NCBI RefSeq assembly: GCF_902150025.1
Contig: NZ_CABFVS010000004.1
Span: 1 to 64,000, forward strand
Source of the DNA: Bartonella massiliensis
GTDB taxonomy: Bacteria; Pseudomonadota; Alphaproteobacteria; Rhizobiales; Rhizobiaceae
Length of the DNA: 64,000 bases
Direction of reading: 5' to 3'
This document shows positions 28,765-41,330 of this stretch, in pieces (within the stretch, counting starts at the first letter, position 1; the number at the start of each line of letters is the position of its first letter). The notes below the pieces were generated by a model. That model worked only from the letters and a program-made list of their open reading frames with translations. It did not search any database and had not been told where the DNA came from. Position numbers and translations under genes: made by a program.

Positions 28765-29433
28765 TGATTTATAATGATATTTTACTATTTTGTATGTTGA
28801 ATGAGAGTCCTGAATATCGTAAGATTCTCTCATTTCAAGTCTACTTATGTTAAATCAATCAAAATCACTTGCTTGCACATAACAAGCGGGTGGGCCATGT
28901 GGGTAAAAGCTGTATATCGGAGAGGTTGGTAAAGTGCACATTTTTAACGAAAATTATCGCGACAACTGGATTGTACAATAAAAATGGCTTTTTATGAACC
29001 GTCTTACAAGCCCAAAGTCTGGTCCGCAACATTCAAAGGTTGGCACAAGTGTGTGATGGTGCCGGCTTGCTCCTGATCAGGCGTAAAGATGGGGGGCTCA
29101 ATGGATTTTATATTATTCCAGGGGGGCTTTACCGGTATACCATTCACGGGTGCCGCCCGCGAAATGGGTGTGGTGTGCACTTTGAGAGATGTCTCTTTAA
29201 AAGAAGCCCGTGAAACTGCAACTGGGGGGCGTTCTATTTTACGTGAAGGTCGTGATCCCATTAAGGAACGTGAGAAACAAAAGCGTGAGGCAATAAGCAA
29301 TTTCCATTATTTAAAAGAAGAATCGTTGTTTGGAGCTGCAAAAGCGTTTGAAGCAAAATTAAAGAGCATGACTTTTTTTCACAGAATGTCAAAAAGAGGC
29401 ATAAAAAAACGTGATGCCATCTTATCGATCTAA
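28765..29433 (+). pseudogene. Integrase 5' fragment, best preserved copy of the dispersed repeat (copy 7)
   Basis: The repeat starts with the hairpin (AATGAGAG...CTCTCATT, about 28799-28834) and leader. It then encodes the N-terminal DUF4102/arm-binding region of a prophage tyrosine recombinase. The last part is open from 29089 to 29433 and reads TLRDVSLKEARETA, then REGRDPIKEREKQKREA. No catalytic domain (R...HxxR...Y) remains, and the upstream part needs frameshifts. A 60-bp insertion interrupts the leader at 28914. From 29434 to 29643 there is only the atpH upstream region. Confidence 0.85.
28914..28974 (+). repeat. 60-bp repeat, copy 2, inserted in the integrase repeat
   Basis: It matches 18668-18726 and interrupts a leader that is continuous in other copies (GGGTAAAAACTGTACAA-type). 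TGTA is present at both edges (28911-28914 and 28972-28975), like a target duplication. In this copy it reads as YIGEVGKVHIFNENYRDNW followed shortly by a stop, so it may be a displaced gene 3' end. Confidence 0.7.
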
Positions 29434-29643
29434 AAAAATCCTTTTCAAAAATATTTTGAATATTTTATTTAAAATTTTTAAAAAGCAGCGATTTGTGGTG
29501 TTGCGAGTCGGTTATGTCTATGCTAGAAACCAAAAGGTTTTTATTCGAGGTTTTAAGAAGAAGATTCTTAAGATTGAGGATGTCTGTTTCATTATCATCT
29601 GATAACTATCAGAGAGTCGCTTAAGGGAAAGAGGCGGTATTTC

Positions 29644-30228
29644 GTGTCAGATTCATTTTCTCTCATACCGCTGCCGTTGGTAGATCAACGCTATGCGCAA
29701 GCGCTTTTTAATTGCGTTCAAGAAGCAGGAAACGTTGAAAAGATTGAAAAGGCAGTGGAAGATTTTTTGCTTGTTTTAGAGCAAAATGAAGATTTAAAGC
29801 ACTTTGTGCTCAGCCCATTCTTTTCGGTTAAAGAGCAAATTAAGGTGATGCAGTCTGTTTGTGAAAACATCAAATTTGCTGATAAAGAAGCAGGAAAGGT
29901 TGTTGGTAATTTTTTACGCGTTATTGCAGAAAACCGTAGGCTTAGTGCCGTATTTGGTATTTTACATGCTTTTCAGCGTTGTGTTGCACGTGCTCGTAGG
30001 CAAATTACTGCACAAATTGTTTCTGCGCGCCCACTGAATTCTCAACAAAAACAACAGTTGTGTGAGACTTTGGAAGGTGTCGTTGGGGGAAAAGTTTTGC
30101 TACACATCATTGTGGATCCAACAATTCTTGGTGGATTAATCGTTCGTGTTGGGGCGTTTCAAATTGATACGTCTCTTTTAACAAAATTGTCTTCACTTAA
30201 GCTTGCATTGAAAAAAGAGGTCAGCTGA
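29644..30228 (+). CDS. atpH: ATP synthase F1 delta subunit
   Basis: Peripheral-stalk protein of 194 residues linking F1 to the b subunits. [14 protein letters not shown] at the start and [21 protein letters not shown] near the end are typical. GTG start at 29644 with AGAGG upstream. First gene of atpHAGDC; its stop overlaps the atpA start by one base (TGATG). As is usual in alphaproteobacteria, the Fo genes are not in this cluster. Confidence 0.96.
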   Translation: MSDSFSLIPLPLVDQRYAQALFNCVQEAGNVEKIEKAVEDFLLVLEQNEDLKHFVLSPFFSVKEQIKVMQSVCENIKFADKEAGKVVGNFLRVIAENRRLSAVFGILHAFQRCVARARRQITAQIVSARPLNSQQKQQLCETLEGVVGGKVLLHIIVDPTILGGLIVRVGAFQIDTSLLTKLSSLKLALKKEVS

Positions 30229-31763
30229 TGGATATTAGACCATCTGAAATTTCAAAAATTCTAAAAGAGCAAATCAAAAACTTTGACCAAAAGGCTGAGG
30301 TTTCAGAAATTGGTTGGGTTCTCTCTGTGGGGGATGGTATCGCTCGCGTTTATGGTTTGGATAATGTTCAAGCTGGGGAAATGGTTGCTTTTCCAAATGG
30401 TGTGCGCGGGATGGCGCTCAATTTGGAAGTTGATAATGTCGGTGTGGTCATTTTTGGCTCAGATCGCGATATTCGCGAAGGGGATTGTGTAAAGCGCTTG
30501 GGCGCTATCGTGGATGTCCCTGTGGGGCCGGCTTTGCTCGGCCGTGTGGTTGATGCTCTTGGAAATCCTATAGATGGTAAGGGGCCACTTCAAGCAACAG
30601 AGCGTCGTCGTGTTGATGTTAAGGCGCCAGGGATTATTCCGCGTCAGTCTGTGCATGAACCAATGTCGACCGGATTAAAAGCCATTGATGCACTCATCCC
30701 TATTGGGCGGGGACAGCGTGAGTTGGTGATTGGTGATCGCCAAACAGGAAAAACAGCGATTTTGCTCGATACATTTTTAAACCAAAAGCCTTTTCATGAA
30801 AAAGGAGCTGGTCGAGAGCAGGATAAAGTTTATTGTATTTATGTGGCTATCGGCCAAAAACGTTCAACTGTAGCGCAATTTGTTAAAGTTTTAGAAGAAC
30901 GTGGCGCATTGGAATATTCCATTATTGTTGCGGCAACCGCTTCTGATCCTGCGCCCTTGCAATTTATTGCACCTCTTGCGGGATGTGCTATGGGCGAATA
31001 TTTCCGTGATAATGGGCAACATGCTTTGATCGGTTATGATGACTTGTCAAAACAAGCCGTAGCTTATCGTCAAATGTCTCTTTTGTTGCGTCGTCCACCA
31101 GGGCGTGAAGCTTATCCGGGAGATGTTTTCTATTTGCATTCGCGTCTTTTAGAACGGGCTGCAAAGTTGAATGCGGAAAATGGATCGGGGTCGTTGACCG
31201 CTTTGCCAGTCATTGAAACGCAAGCCAATGATGTTTCGGCTTATATTCCTACAAATGTGATTTCGATTACGGATGGGCAAATATTTTTGGAGACCAATTT
31301 GTTTTACCAAGGTATCCGTCCTGCTGTAAATGTTGGTCTTTCTGTGTCTCGTGTTGGTTCGTCCGCACAAATTAAGGCAATGAAGCAGGTTGCCGGTTCG
31401 ATTAAAGGTGAATTGGCGCAATATCGTGAAATGGCAGCTTTTGCGCAGTTTGGCTCTGATTTGGATGCGTCAACTCAGAGACTTTTGAATCGGGGAGCGC
31501 GCTTGACAGAGCTTTTAAAGCAGCCACAATTTTCTCCACTCAAAACGGAAGAGCAGGTGGTGGTTATTTTTGCGGGTGTGAACGGCTATCTTGATTCTCT
31601 CGCGGTTTCTGATGTTGCGCGGTTTGAGCAAGGGCTTTTGGTGCTTTTGCGGAGTGATTATCAAGATCTCTTAAAGGCAATTGCTGAGCAAAAGCAGATA
31701 ACAGATGAGTTGAAAGATAAGTTGATCACTGTTCTTAACACTTATGCGAAAAATTTTTCGTGA
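30228..31763 (+). CDS. atpA: ATP synthase F1 alpha subunit
   Basis: Non-catalytic nucleotide-binding subunit of 511 residues. Walker [10 protein letters not shown] and the alpha signature [14 protein letters not shown] are intact. Length is standard. Coupled to atpH by the TGATG overlap and followed by atpG after 20 bases. Confidence 0.98.
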   Translation: MDIRPSEISKILKEQIKNFDQKAEVSEIGWVLSVGDGIARVYGLDNVQAGEMVAFPNGVRGMALNLEVDNVGVVIFGSDRDIREGDCVKRLGAIVDVPVGPALLGRVVDALGNPIDGKGPLQATERRRVDVKAPGIIPRQSVHEPMSTGLKAIDALIPIGRGQRELVIGDRQTGKTAILLDTFLNQKPFHEKGAGREQDKVYCIYVAIGQKRSTVAQFVKVLEERGALEYSIIVAATASDPAPLQFIAPLAGCAMGEYFRDNGQHALIGYDDLSKQAVAYRQMSLLLRRPPGREAYPGDVFYLHSRLLERAAKLNAENGSGSLTALPVIETQANDVSAYIPTNVISITDGQIFLETNLFYQGIRPAVNVGLSVSRVGSSAQIKAMKQVAGSIKGELAQYREMAAFAQFGSDLDASTQRLLNRGARLTELLKQPQFSPLKTEEQVVVIFAGVNGYLDSLAVSDVARFEQGLLVLLRSDYQDLLKAIAEQKQITDELKDKLITVLNTYAKNFS

Positions 31764-31783
31764 TGAATCGATGGAATGCTTGA

Positions 31784-32710
31784 ATGGCTTCATTAAAGGA
31801 TCTTAGAGACCGTATCGCTTCGGTTAAAGCAACACAGAAAATTACCAAAGCTATGCAAATGGTTGCAGCAGCAAGGTTGTCGCGTGCGCAAGAAGCGGCA
31901 CAATCAGCACGCCCTTATGCGAAGAGGATGGCTGATATTTTAACCAGTGTTGCTGCGGATGTGGATGGTGTTGATGCCCCTGCTCTTATGCGTGGTACGG
32001 GGCGCGATGATGTGCATCTCTTGGTGGTGTGTACTGCCGAGCGCGGTTTGTGTGGTGCTTTTAATGTGCAGATCGCTCGTCGTGCTCGTGAGCAGATTAA
32101 AGCGTTGTTGGCAGCCGGTAAGATTGTGAAAATTATTACTGTGGGTAAAAAGGGTGCTGATATTTTATCGCGTGATTACAAAAGTTTGATGATTGATCAC
32201 ATCGACTTGCATGCTGTAAAGCGAGTTGGTTTTGCAGAGGCGATGATGATTAGTCAACGCATTGTTGATTTGTTCAATGAAGGTGCTTTTGATGTCTGTA
32301 CGCTGTTTTATTCTGAGTTTATTTCTGTGATTAATCAGCGTCCAACAGCTTTCGGCTTGATCCCTATGGTTGCTCCAAAAGCAGCTGTTGAGGCAATAGA
32401 TGTTGTGGATCAAACAGAGATGATTGGAGATTCACAATCGGCTGTTAATGGAGCAATTGTTTATGAGTATGAACCTGATGCTGCTTCTCTTTTAGAGGTG
32501 CTTGTGCCTCGCAATCTTTCAGTACAAATCTTTCGGGCTTTACTGGAAAATGTTGCGGGTGAAATGGGGGCAAAGATGACAGCTATGGACAATGCATCAC
32601 GCAATGCGGGTGAAATGATTAATAAATTGACGGTGGCTTATAATCGTCAACGTCAAGCACAAATTACGACAGAATTGATCGAAATTATTGCGGGCGCTGA
32701 AGCGCTGTAA
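31784..32710 (+). CDS. atpG: ATP synthase F1 gamma subunit
   Basis: Central rotor shaft of 308 residues. The N-terminal coiled coil [20 protein letters not shown] and the C-terminal signature region [15 protein letters not shown] are conserved. It is co-transcribed with atpA and atpD. Confidence 0.97.
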   Translation: MASLKDLRDRIASVKATQKITKAMQMVAAARLSRAQEAAQSARPYAKRMADILTSVAADVDGVDAPALMRGTGRDDVHLLVVCTAERGLCGAFNVQIARRAREQIKALLAAGKIVKIITVGKKGADILSRDYKSLMIDHIDLHAVKRVGFAEAMMISQRIVDLFNEGAFDVCTLFYSEFISVINQRPTAFGLIPMVAPKAAVEAIDVVDQTEMIGDSQSAVNGAIVYEYEPDAASLLEVLVPRNLSVQIFRALLENVAGEMGAKMTAMDNASRNAGEMINKLTVAYNRQRQAQITTELIEIIAGAEAL

Positions 32711-32723
32711 ATGGAAAAGGTAA

Positions 32724-34369
<1,646 letters not shown>

Positions 34370-34457
34370 ACTTGAAGAGAAATTTTTCGTTAAATAAGGG
34401 CAAATTGTTGAAAAGATGAGTTGTTAAAGAGGGCAGAGAGTCCTTCTATCGGGTATT

Positions 34458-34886
34458 GTGGAGACTGTTGTGGAAAACAATAGAGAAGAGCATTTTTTAT
34501 TTGAGCTTGTATCGCCGGAAAAGATTGTGTTTTCAGAGCAGGTGGTGTCTGTTGTTCTTCCTTCAGCTTCAGGTTCTTTGACCGTTATGGCACATCATGC
34601 GCCATTGGTGGCAAGCATTGTGTTGGGGAGTGTTCGTGTTCACACTTCTGCGGGTGAAAAGCTCTTTGCTGTTTGCGGAGGTGTTGCCAATATTACCTTT
34701 TCGGGTTGTTCGTTATTGGTCGAGCATGTTGTGGCTGTTGAGCATCTTTCTTTTGATGTATTAGAACAGAAGATTTTGCAGGTTCAAGCGACGTTAGAGG
34801 GGGGAGTGAGCGATGCGGACAATCCTAAAATCGAGGCTTTTTTCCAGCAATTTTCAGCTGATGGTTCTGTATTGATAGAAGCGTAG
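34458..34886 (+). CDS. atpC: ATP synthase F1 epsilon subunit
   Basis: Rotor subunit of 142 residues, with the beta-sandwich core FELVSPEKIVFSEQVVSVVL and GSLTVMAHHAPLV. Start GTG 34458; GTG 34470 is an in-frame alternative. It is 102 bases after atpD, a wider gap than elsewhere in the operon, and that gap holds a hairpin. An MFS gene follows after 26 bases. Confidence 0.95.
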   Translation: METVVENNREEHFLFELVSPEKIVFSEQVVSVVLPSASGSLTVMAHHAPLVASIVLGSVRVHTSAGEKLFAVCGGVANITFSGCSLLVEHVVAVEHLSFDVLEQKILQVQATLEGGVSDADNPKIEAFFQQFSADGSVLIEA

Positions 34887-34912
34887 CTAAGGGTGTATTA
34901 GGAATAGGTGAC

Positions 34913-36547
34913 ATGAGCGGAAAAAAGAGTACGGTTGTGTCTGCTAAAAGAGGCGGAAAACCTTTTCCGCATCCTGGGCGTATTTTTGCCGGACCTTTGC
35001 CGAAATGTTTTGTTTATATTTTTGCTTCTCTTATTTTGCAGTGGGCTTATGGTTTAGGGGCTAATATTGTTCAGTCTAATATTGTCCATCTGACCGGTGA
35101 TTTTCACGCAACTTTAGCTGAGACGACATGGTTGGTTGCAGCCTACATGGCACCCAATGTCAGTGTGGCGATTATGTTGATCAAAATCCGCTATCAGTTT
35201 GGGTTGCGTGCTTTTGCTGAACTGTCGATCCTTGGCTTCGTTTTGGTTTGTGTGTTGCAGCTTTTTGTGACTGATTTGCGTTCTGCGTTGATTATTCGCT
35301 TTTTTGCTGGGATTGCTGCTGCGCCTTTGGCCTCGCTTGCACTGCTTTATATGATGGAGGCTTTTGCGCCAGCAAAAAAGTTTACTGTTGGTTTGAGTTT
35401 GAATTATATGAATGCAGCTCTAGCGGCACCTTTATCACGGTTGATCTCGCCTGATTTATTGGAAAGTGGTGATTTTTCCAGTCTTTCTGCTTTGGAAATG
35501 GGGTTGGTTCTCATCAGTTTGGTCTGTATCTATACTTTACCCCTTACGCCTGTTGTTCGCAGCAAGGTTATTCAAAAGTTAGATTGGATAAGCTACGGTT
35601 TGATTGCTTTTGGTCTTGGTCTTAATGCCGTGATTATGTCTGTTGGCATATTGTATTGGTGGTATGAAGCACCATGGATTGGTTGGGGGCTTGCACTTGC
35701 TATTTTCTCGTTGGCTATTGCTATTATGATTGAGCTTAATAGAGAGAAACCATTGATTGATCTGCGTTGGATCTTCAGTAAAGAAATGATCCAATCTGTT
35801 TTTATTTTATTGATTTTTCATGTTTTTTTATTGGAACGACCCAATTTGCCTGTTGGTTTTTTTAATCTTTTTGGTTTGCTCAATCGTGAAATGGCACCCA
35901 TGTATCTTGCGGTGACATTGGGGACTCTGTTAGGGGGAGCTGTTTGTGTGTTTTTTTTACGCGTAGGGCGTGAAGATTATTTTTATTTGTTATCTTTGGG
36001 GTGTTTGGCACTTGGCGCTTATTTAAACAGTCGTGTCAATCATCTAACGCGTCCGCAAGACATGATGCTCAGTCAAGGGTTGGTGAGTTTTAGTTATGCA
36101 CTTTTTTTGCCTCCTGCTCTTTGTAAGGGGTTTGTGATAGCCGGAGAAAAAGGACCACGTTACGTTTTGAGTTTTATTGCTGTTTTTTTGCTCACGCAAG
36201 TGACAGGAGGGCTGATGGGGTCGGCTTTTTTTGGCAGCCTACAGGTTTATTTTGCCCATAAGAACTTTGAGTCTTTAACACAAAATATTGTTGTAACTGA
36301 TCCGCTTATTTCTGGTGAGATGAATACTTTGTTTTCGCCTTCTTATGGTGCTTCTGTTCCTTATGGTTTGGGGAGTGAGCAGGGAACTTCTCTGTTGATA
36401 GAGAAATTTAAGTTAACAGCAAATATTTTTGCTTATGATGATGTTTTTCGGCTTTATTTTTATATTTCAATGGTTGTATTCGTTATTCTTCTTGTCACAA
36501 TGGTTGTTAAGTCATGTTCTTTACGGGCATTAGATAAAGTAGAGTGA
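34913..36547 (+). CDS. MFS efflux transporter, DHA2/EmrB-like
   Basis: Integral membrane protein of 544 residues with about 14 hydrophobic segments. The N-terminal transmembrane part has LAETTWLVAAYMAPNVSVAIM, typical of the EmrB group. With the HlyD-type protein encoded 15 bases downstream it should form a tripartite-style drug or toxic-compound exporter. It follows atpC closely, so it may partly share the atp transcript. The substrate is unknown. Confidence 0.85.
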   Translation: MSGKKSTVVSAKRGGKPFPHPGRIFAGPLPKCFVYIFASLILQWAYGLGANIVQSNIVHLTGDFHATLAETTWLVAAYMAPNVSVAIMLIKIRYQFGLRAFAELSILGFVLVCVLQLFVTDLRSALIIRFFAGIAAAPLASLALLYMMEAFAPAKKFTVGLSLNYMNAALAAPLSRLISPDLLESGDFSSLSALEMGLVLISLVCIYTLPLTPVVRSKVIQKLDWISYGLIAFGLGLNAVIMSVGILYWWYEAPWIGWGLALAIFSLAIAIMIELNREKPLIDLRWIFSKEMIQSVFILLIFHVFLLERPNLPVGFFNLFGLLNREMAPMYLAVTLGTLLGGAVCVFFLRVGREDYFYLLSLGCLALGAYLNSRVNHLTRPQDMMLSQGLVSFSYALFLPPALCKGFVIAGEKGPRYVLSFIAVFLLTQVTGGLMGSAFFGSLQVYFAHKNFESLTQNIVVTDPLISGEMNTLFSPSYGASVPYGLGSEQGTSLLIEKFKLTANIFAYDDVFRLYFYISMVVFVILLVTMVVKSCSLRALDKVE

Positions 36548-36571
36548 TGTTATAGAAGAGGGGTGCAAAAA

Positions 36572-37579
36572 ATGATAAAAGCATTACGGTCAAAAGCTAC
36601 AATTGTTGCATTTCTGTCAGGTATTACGGGTGTTCTGCTGATTTTGTGGGCTTGGAGACTTCCTCCTTTTGTGAGTAACATTCAAATAACAGATAATGCT
36701 TCCATTAAAGGTGAAGTTACTTTGGTTAGTTCACAGATCTCTGGGGTGATTGCACGGATTTATGTGCAAGATTATCAACGCGTCGAAAAGGGAATGCTGC
36801 TCTTTGAGCTTGATGATTCTCTCTTTCGTCAGCAGCTTGCACGGGCACAGGCTGTTCTTGATTCAAAAAATGCAAAATTGGCTAGTATTGAATTGCAAGC
36901 ACAGCTTTTGCAGGGTGAAATTAACACAGCAGAAGTCGAATTGGCGCGTTCACGAGCGTTCTCCAATGTTGTTCCAGACAGTAAAAAATTAGGTTTTGAT
37001 GATGCAGAAAATGCTATTTCTCGTCCTCTTTCACAACTCTTGGCAGCGCTGGAAACAAAACGACAATTACAAAAACAATTAAATCTTGAACGGCAAAGTT
37101 TACAGTCAGAAGTTGCGGGTGCAAAGGTGAGTGTTGAGTTGGCAAAACTTAATCTCGATCATACAAAGATTTTATCGCCTCGAACAGGCTATATTGGATT
37201 GGTTGGTGCTAGGGTAGGGCAATATGTTATGCCGGGTACGCAACTGCTTTCTGTTATTTCTGATGATATTTGGATTATTGCTAATTATAAAGAAACGCAG
37301 CTTTCTCAGATGCGTGTGGGACAACCGGTTGTTTTTTCTGTTGATGCATTGAACAATAAAAAGTTAACAGGGCGTGTGGTTCGTTTTGCTCCAGCGACAG
37401 GTTCAGAGTTTTCATTGTTAAAAACAGATACGACAATTGGTAACTTTATTAAAATTGCGCAACGTATTTCAGTGCGAATCGCTTTAGATCCTGGTCAGGA
37501 AGGGATCGAAAAGCTCATTCCTGGGATGTCTGTGGTGACATATGTGGATACTTCGCAGCGGGTCGATTCTGGAGGATAA
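36572..37579 (+). CDS. HlyD/EmrA-type membrane fusion protein
   Basis: Periplasmic adaptor of about 335 residues with a single N-terminal membrane anchor. It has a biotinyl-lipoyl-like half (VSSQISGVIARIYVQDYQRV), a coiled-coil hairpin, and the conserved second lipoyl half (ILSPRTGYIGLVGARVGQYV). It partners with the preceding MFS protein. ATG 36572 has AGAGGGG upstream; GTG 36563 is also in frame. Confidence 0.9.
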   Translation: MIKALRSKATIVAFLSGITGVLLILWAWRLPPFVSNIQITDNASIKGEVTLVSSQISGVIARIYVQDYQRVEKGMLLFELDDSLFRQQLARAQAVLDSKNAKLASIELQAQLLQGEINTAEVELARSRAFSNVVPDSKKLGFDDAENAISRPLSQLLAALETKRQLQKQLNLERQSLQSEVAGAKVSVELAKLNLDHTKILSPRTGYIGLVGARVGQYVMPGTQLLSVISDDIWIIANYKETQLSQMRVGQPVVFSVDALNNKKLTGRVVRFAPATGSEFSLLKTDTTIGNFIKIAQRISVRIALDPGQEGIEKLIPGMSVVTYVDTSQRVDSGG

Positions 37580-37610
37580 AATTTTGGGTTTTTTCAGTTT
37601 AATTTTTATA

Positions 37611-37631
37611 CCATTTGCTTATAGCAAATGG
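37611..37631. other. Perfect inverted repeat after the efflux operon
   Basis: CCATTTGCT and AGCAAATGG pair over 9 bp around TAT, about 32 bases after the emrA-like stop. It lacks a following T-run, so it is more likely a stability stem or protein site than a strong terminator. Confidence 0.5.
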
Positions 37632-37806
37632 GTGTTCACTTTAGAAGATTTCGTTTGGTTTGTGATGATCGATTTTGTAAAGCTCTTATCTGTTATGATG
37701 TAAAATAATATTTTTTAGAATTTTCAAGCGCATGCCTCTTTGAAACACTTCCATTTCCTTTGAAATAACTTCAGTAGAGGAGAATGGGGGTGAATGGAAT
37801 ACTTTA

Positions 37807-38090
37807 GAGCTTCCTTGACGTCTCTCACGACACTGTTCTTTGAGATATGGTGGTTCTTTGAGGTATGGCGATGTGGGGTGGCATGTGAGGACATTAGGTG
37901 AAACTACTCGATAAAAAATTGAGTGTTTACAGACTGATGACTTGGAGGAATATTAAAACAATATTGAGAACAGAGTTTGCCTGACGTTTCGCGCAATGCT
38001 GTTCTTTAAAGTGTGGTGGTTATGAAGTGCAAATGTGTGACAGAGGACGCGTTGATAAAAAGTTGGATGATAGAGACTGGTGGGGTGGAA
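37807..38090 (+). repeat. Degenerate tandem repeat
   Basis: Two diverged units (about 37807-37950 and 37973-38090) share the pattern TTGACGTCTCTC/CTGACGTTTCGC, then CTGTTCTTTGAGATATGGTGG or CTGTTCTTTAAAGTGTGGTGG, and later GATAAAAA. Neither is coding as far as I can see. Confidence 0.5.
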
Positions 38091-38155
38091 AATTTATCCT
38101 GTTGAGGATGTCAAGTTAGGAGCAGGGCGTCAAGTATTGTGCTTGATCAACGGTG

Positions 38156-38186
38156 AAAAAATGCCCGCTTTGGGGGCGGGCATTAA
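38156..38186 (-). terminator. Rho-independent terminator of the DUF883 gene
   Basis: On the minus strand GCCCGC and GCGGGC flank a CCCCAAA loop, followed by ATTTTTT. It lies about 20 bases beyond the stop of the DUF883-like gene. Confidence 0.85.
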
Positions 38187-38208
38187 AAGAGGGAGGTTGT
38201 TGGGGGGA

Positions 38209-38508
38209 TTAATTTTTACGCATTAGTAAGACGCTTGCTAAAGCTAATCCTGCAGCGAGTGCGAGGGTTTTTTTAGGGTTTTCTTTCACTTTTTTCTTTA
38301 ATTCTGTCGCATGTTCGTTGAGGTGATAAAGCGCATGGCGCCCCTTTTGTTTCCACGCGTTAAATAGCTCAGAAATGTTTTCAAAGCTATCATTTTGAGA
38401 ACCCCAATGATTGACGGGGACCAGCTCTTTTTTTACCAGCTCTTTTTTTAATTGTGCGATACGTTTTTTTATTTTAGCATTTTTAGCGTTAGTTGAAAAT
38501 AGACACAT
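38209..38508 (-). CDS. DUF883 (ElaB/YqjD-like) inner-membrane-anchored protein
   Basis: Small protein of 99 residues. A basic N-terminus and a helical middle lead to a C-terminal membrane helix (TLALAAGLALASVLLMRKN), the layout of the ElaB/YqjD family, whose enterobacterial members associate with ribosomes and the inner membrane. The stretch KKELVKKELV is an internal repeat. A clear terminator follows. Family assignment rests on topology more than on a strict motif. Confidence 0.7.
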   Translation of the reverse strand: MCLFSTNAKNAKIKKRIAQLKKELVKKELVPVNHWGSQNDSFENISELFNAWKQKGRHALYHLNEHATELKKKVKENPKKTLALAAGLALASVLLMRKN

Positions 38509-39419
38509 CTGTTGACTCCTTCATGTGTTAAATTGTTGCATGATCGTTGGAATTGTGTTTGGGGTTTTGCTATAACGGCTTAAAAATTGAAAGGTTGCAT
38601 GGATCATCTGATTGGGGTATGCAGCTTTGGGGGTGAGAGAAAATTTAAGCGTTTGGGTTTAATGAGGTGTCTATTGATGGGTGGGCGTTTATTTCATGAT
38701 GGGTTTGTGAAGGGTGTAAGGTACAATCTCTTGCAAAGAATGATCCTTTGTGAAGGATATAAAGCTCGTTTTTCATCCTCTCTTTGATTTCATAAAAGCT
38801 GTACAGCTTGTGCCTTCGTTTTTTTTTGTTTTTTTCGTATTGTGATAGCCTTTAGAGACGGCTTATCAAGCATTTTTATCTTTTTAGTTTTTCTACACGG
38901 CTGCTTTTAGGTGCTTAGGAGATATGGTTTTGATTGATGATGAATAGGTTTGAAATGAGAGAAGCTTACGATGTTTCGGTTTTCCATTCAAATTTGGAAA
39001 AAAATGGATTATTGTAAATCAATATGTTGACTTAATTGGGCGGTATTTTTCATGCATTTTTTAAAATTATGCTATGATAAGCGTTATCTGTTGTGTTGTA
39101 AAATATTGTTTTGTTATGATGTTGATGTAGGGTATAGGTGATGCAACTTAAACATAGCGTATTGTCTCTGTTTGATTTCAGTTTCTCTTTGAAGAAAGCA
39201 AGTGTAAAAGTGTGAACCGGAACAGGAGGGGTAGGATTTATCTGGGGCATTTGTGAAATGAATCTCGCTTATGGGCTGGATTGCATCAGGGGGTGACAGG
39301 TGGAACTTAAAGCAATCTCTTAAAGATTGGGGGGCGGTATCATTTTCGTCCTTTGAGGCGCGGAGAAAGTCAATATCAATGATGATTGAGAGCGCAGGCT
39401 TTAAAGATTTGAGGACTTG
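38509..39419. other. Gap between the DUF883 gene and ispG
   Basis: A 66-codon frame at 38587-38787 has no family resemblance and I do not call it. The region holds the divergent promoters of the DUF883 gene and ispG and one decayed leader of the dispersed repeat (38925-39035). Confidence 0.4.
38925..39035 (-). repeat. Dispersed repeat, leader and hairpin only (copy 8)
   Basis: Read on the minus strand: the TATTGATTTAC end, then a degenerate hairpin with loop TTACGATGTTTCGG (plus-strand reading), then the TTGATTGATG-type leader. The integrase part is missing. Confidence 0.6.
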
Positions 39420-40685
39420 ATGAGCACGACCTATTCTTTATCTAAACCCCTTGAGCGTCGTCGCTCTGTTGGTGTTGCTGTTGGTGATGTGATGATTGGG
39501 GGGCAGAGCCCGATTGTTATACAGTCAATGACCAATACCGATACTGCTGATGTTGATGCAACCGTTGCTCAAGTGGCAGCTCTTTGGCAAGCCGGTTCAA
39601 AATTGGTCCGGATTACGGTTGATCGTGATGAAGCGGCGGCAGCGGTACCAAAAATACGGGAGCGATTGGAGCGGTTAGGATTTTTTATTCCATTGGTTGG
39701 GGATTTTCATTATATTGGCCATAAGCTTTTATCAGAGCACCCAGCATGTGCTGAGGCGCTTGCAAAATATCGGATCAATCCTGGAAATGTTGGTTTTGGT
39801 GCAAAAAAAGATCGTCAATTTGCAGAAATTATTGAAATTGCTTGTCGGTATCATAAACCTATTCGCATCGGCGTGAATTGGGGTTCTCTTGATAATGCGT
39901 TGTTAACACGGCTTATGGACGAAAATGCACGACAAGAAAATCCTTTATCGGTTGCTGAAGTCATGCGGGAAACGATTGTGCAGTCGGCTTTGCTTTCGGC
40001 ATCTTTTGCGGAAGAGCTTGGGTTGGGGCGTGATAAAATTATCCTTTCTGCTAAAGTGAGTGATGTTCAAGATCTTATTGCTGTCTATACCTCTTTGGCA
40101 GAGCGGTGTGATTATGCTCTTCATTTGGGGTTAACGGAAGCGGGGATGGGAACAAAGGGAATTGTTGCTTCTTCGGTGGCTTTGGGCATTTTATTACAGC
40201 AAGGGATTGGCGATACGATACGAATTTCTTTAACGCCTGAACCGGGTGGGGATCGAACACGAGAAGTAAAAGTGGGGCAAGAGCTTTTACAAGTGATGGG
40301 ATTTCAGCAATTTTTGCCTGTTGTTGCGGCTTGTCCTGGATGTGGTCGCACAACCTCGACAGTGTTTCAGCAATTGGCACAAAAAATTGAAGCGGATTTA
40401 CACAAAAATATGCCCGTTTGGCGTGAAAAATACCCTGGAGTTGAAAGTTTGAAGGTTGCTGTGATGGGCTGTATCGTCAATGGACCTGGAGAATCAAAAC
40501 ATGCGGATATTGGAATTTCATTGCCTGGAGTGGGGGAAAATCCAGCGGCTCCGGTTTTTATTGAAGGACAAAAGGTCAAAACTTTGCGAGGGGATCACAT
40601 TGCTGAAGAATTCGAGGCGCTTTTGAGTGATTATATTCATACACGCTTTGGGCAAGGTGAAGAAAAACAATCGCACAAGGTTTAA
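39420..40685 (+). CDS. ispG: 4-hydroxy-3-methylbut-2-enyl diphosphate synthase (IspG/GcpE)
   Basis: Iron-sulfur enzyme of 421 residues in the MEP isoprenoid pathway, producing HMBPP from MEcPP. The TIM-barrel start has [19 protein letters not shown], and the [4Fe-4S] cysteines are in AACPGCGRT and [13 protein letters not shown] 39420 is preferred to TTG 39417, with GAGG just upstream. It supplies precursors to the farnesyl synthase encoded at 44798-45700. Confidence 0.97.
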   Translation: MSTTYSLSKPLERRRSVGVAVGDVMIGGQSPIVIQSMTNTDTADVDATVAQVAALWQAGSKLVRITVDRDEAAAAVPKIRERLERLGFFIPLVGDFHYIGHKLLSEHPACAEALAKYRINPGNVGFGAKKDRQFAEIIEIACRYHKPIRIGVNWGSLDNALLTRLMDENARQENPLSVAEVMRETIVQSALLSASFAEELGLGRDKIILSAKVSDVQDLIAVYTSLAERCDYALHLGLTEAGMGTKGIVASSVALGILLQQGIGDTIRISLTPEPGGDRTREVKVGQELLQVMGFQQFLPVVAACPGCGRTTSTVFQQLAQKIEADLHKNMPVWREKYPGVESLKVAVMGCIVNGPGESKHADIGISLPGVGENPAAPVFIEGQKVKTLRGDHIAEEFEALLSDYIHTRFGQGEEKQSHKV

Positions 40686-40889
40686 AAAAGGCGGTAAAGA
40701 TATCTTTTAAGATCCCTAAGTTTTAAAGTTCCCAAGCCTGTTTCACGATAGGGTTTATGAGTGGTATAAGCGTAAAGTTTTCGTGAAGTGTAAAACTTAT
40801 GGAGCCCCTTTACGCTTCATAAATAATAAAAATTGCTTATTGCCTCATGCCTTTATTCCTCACGTTTTTAAATGCAGGCACGATTCTCA

Positions 40890-41330
40890 CGTAAAAAACA
40901 AAACGCTATTGGTTTGCATATTTATAGGTTTGTTTTAAAGAGACATCTCTCAAAGTACTCAATCTTATTTCATGGCACCGACCCATGAAGAATATAACAA
41001 TAAAGCCATGAAACCCCTTCATCTTTACGCTTTATAAAAGAGCACACTATAAAAGAGCACACCGGCACCATTGTACTATTTGCTAGCCTCCAATGTTGCG
41101 ATAGCTTTTGCATTGAAACGGTTCATGAAAAGCTATTTTTTGTTCTTTCTTTAACAATTTTTACCCCCATGCCCGCCCCGCTTATGATGACGTGCAAGCA
41201 AGTGATTGTGTTTGATTGATTCCAGTATAACAGAGATTTTAAATGAGAGAACTTTATAGTATTCGGGATTCTCATTCAACATAGGAGACAATGAATTATC
41301 TTATTCAATCAATGTGTTGATATTATATGC
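40890..41330 (-). repeat. Dispersed integrase-remnant repeat, copy 9
   Basis: Fairly complete minus-strand copy. Landmarks from right to left are the end motif TTATTCAATCAATGTGTTG, the hairpin (AATGAGAGAAC...GATTCTCATT, about 41242-41278), the leader TTTGATTGATTCC, and integrase remnants down to GAGACATCTCTCAAAGTACT. The flanks 40686-40889 and 41331-41738 show no gene; the latter should hold the promoter of the next MFS gene. Confidence 0.8.

Noticed and set aside
38587-38787. 66-codon plus-strand frame between the DUF883 gene and ispG
   Set aside because: No family resemblance, and composition like the surrounding non-coding DNA.
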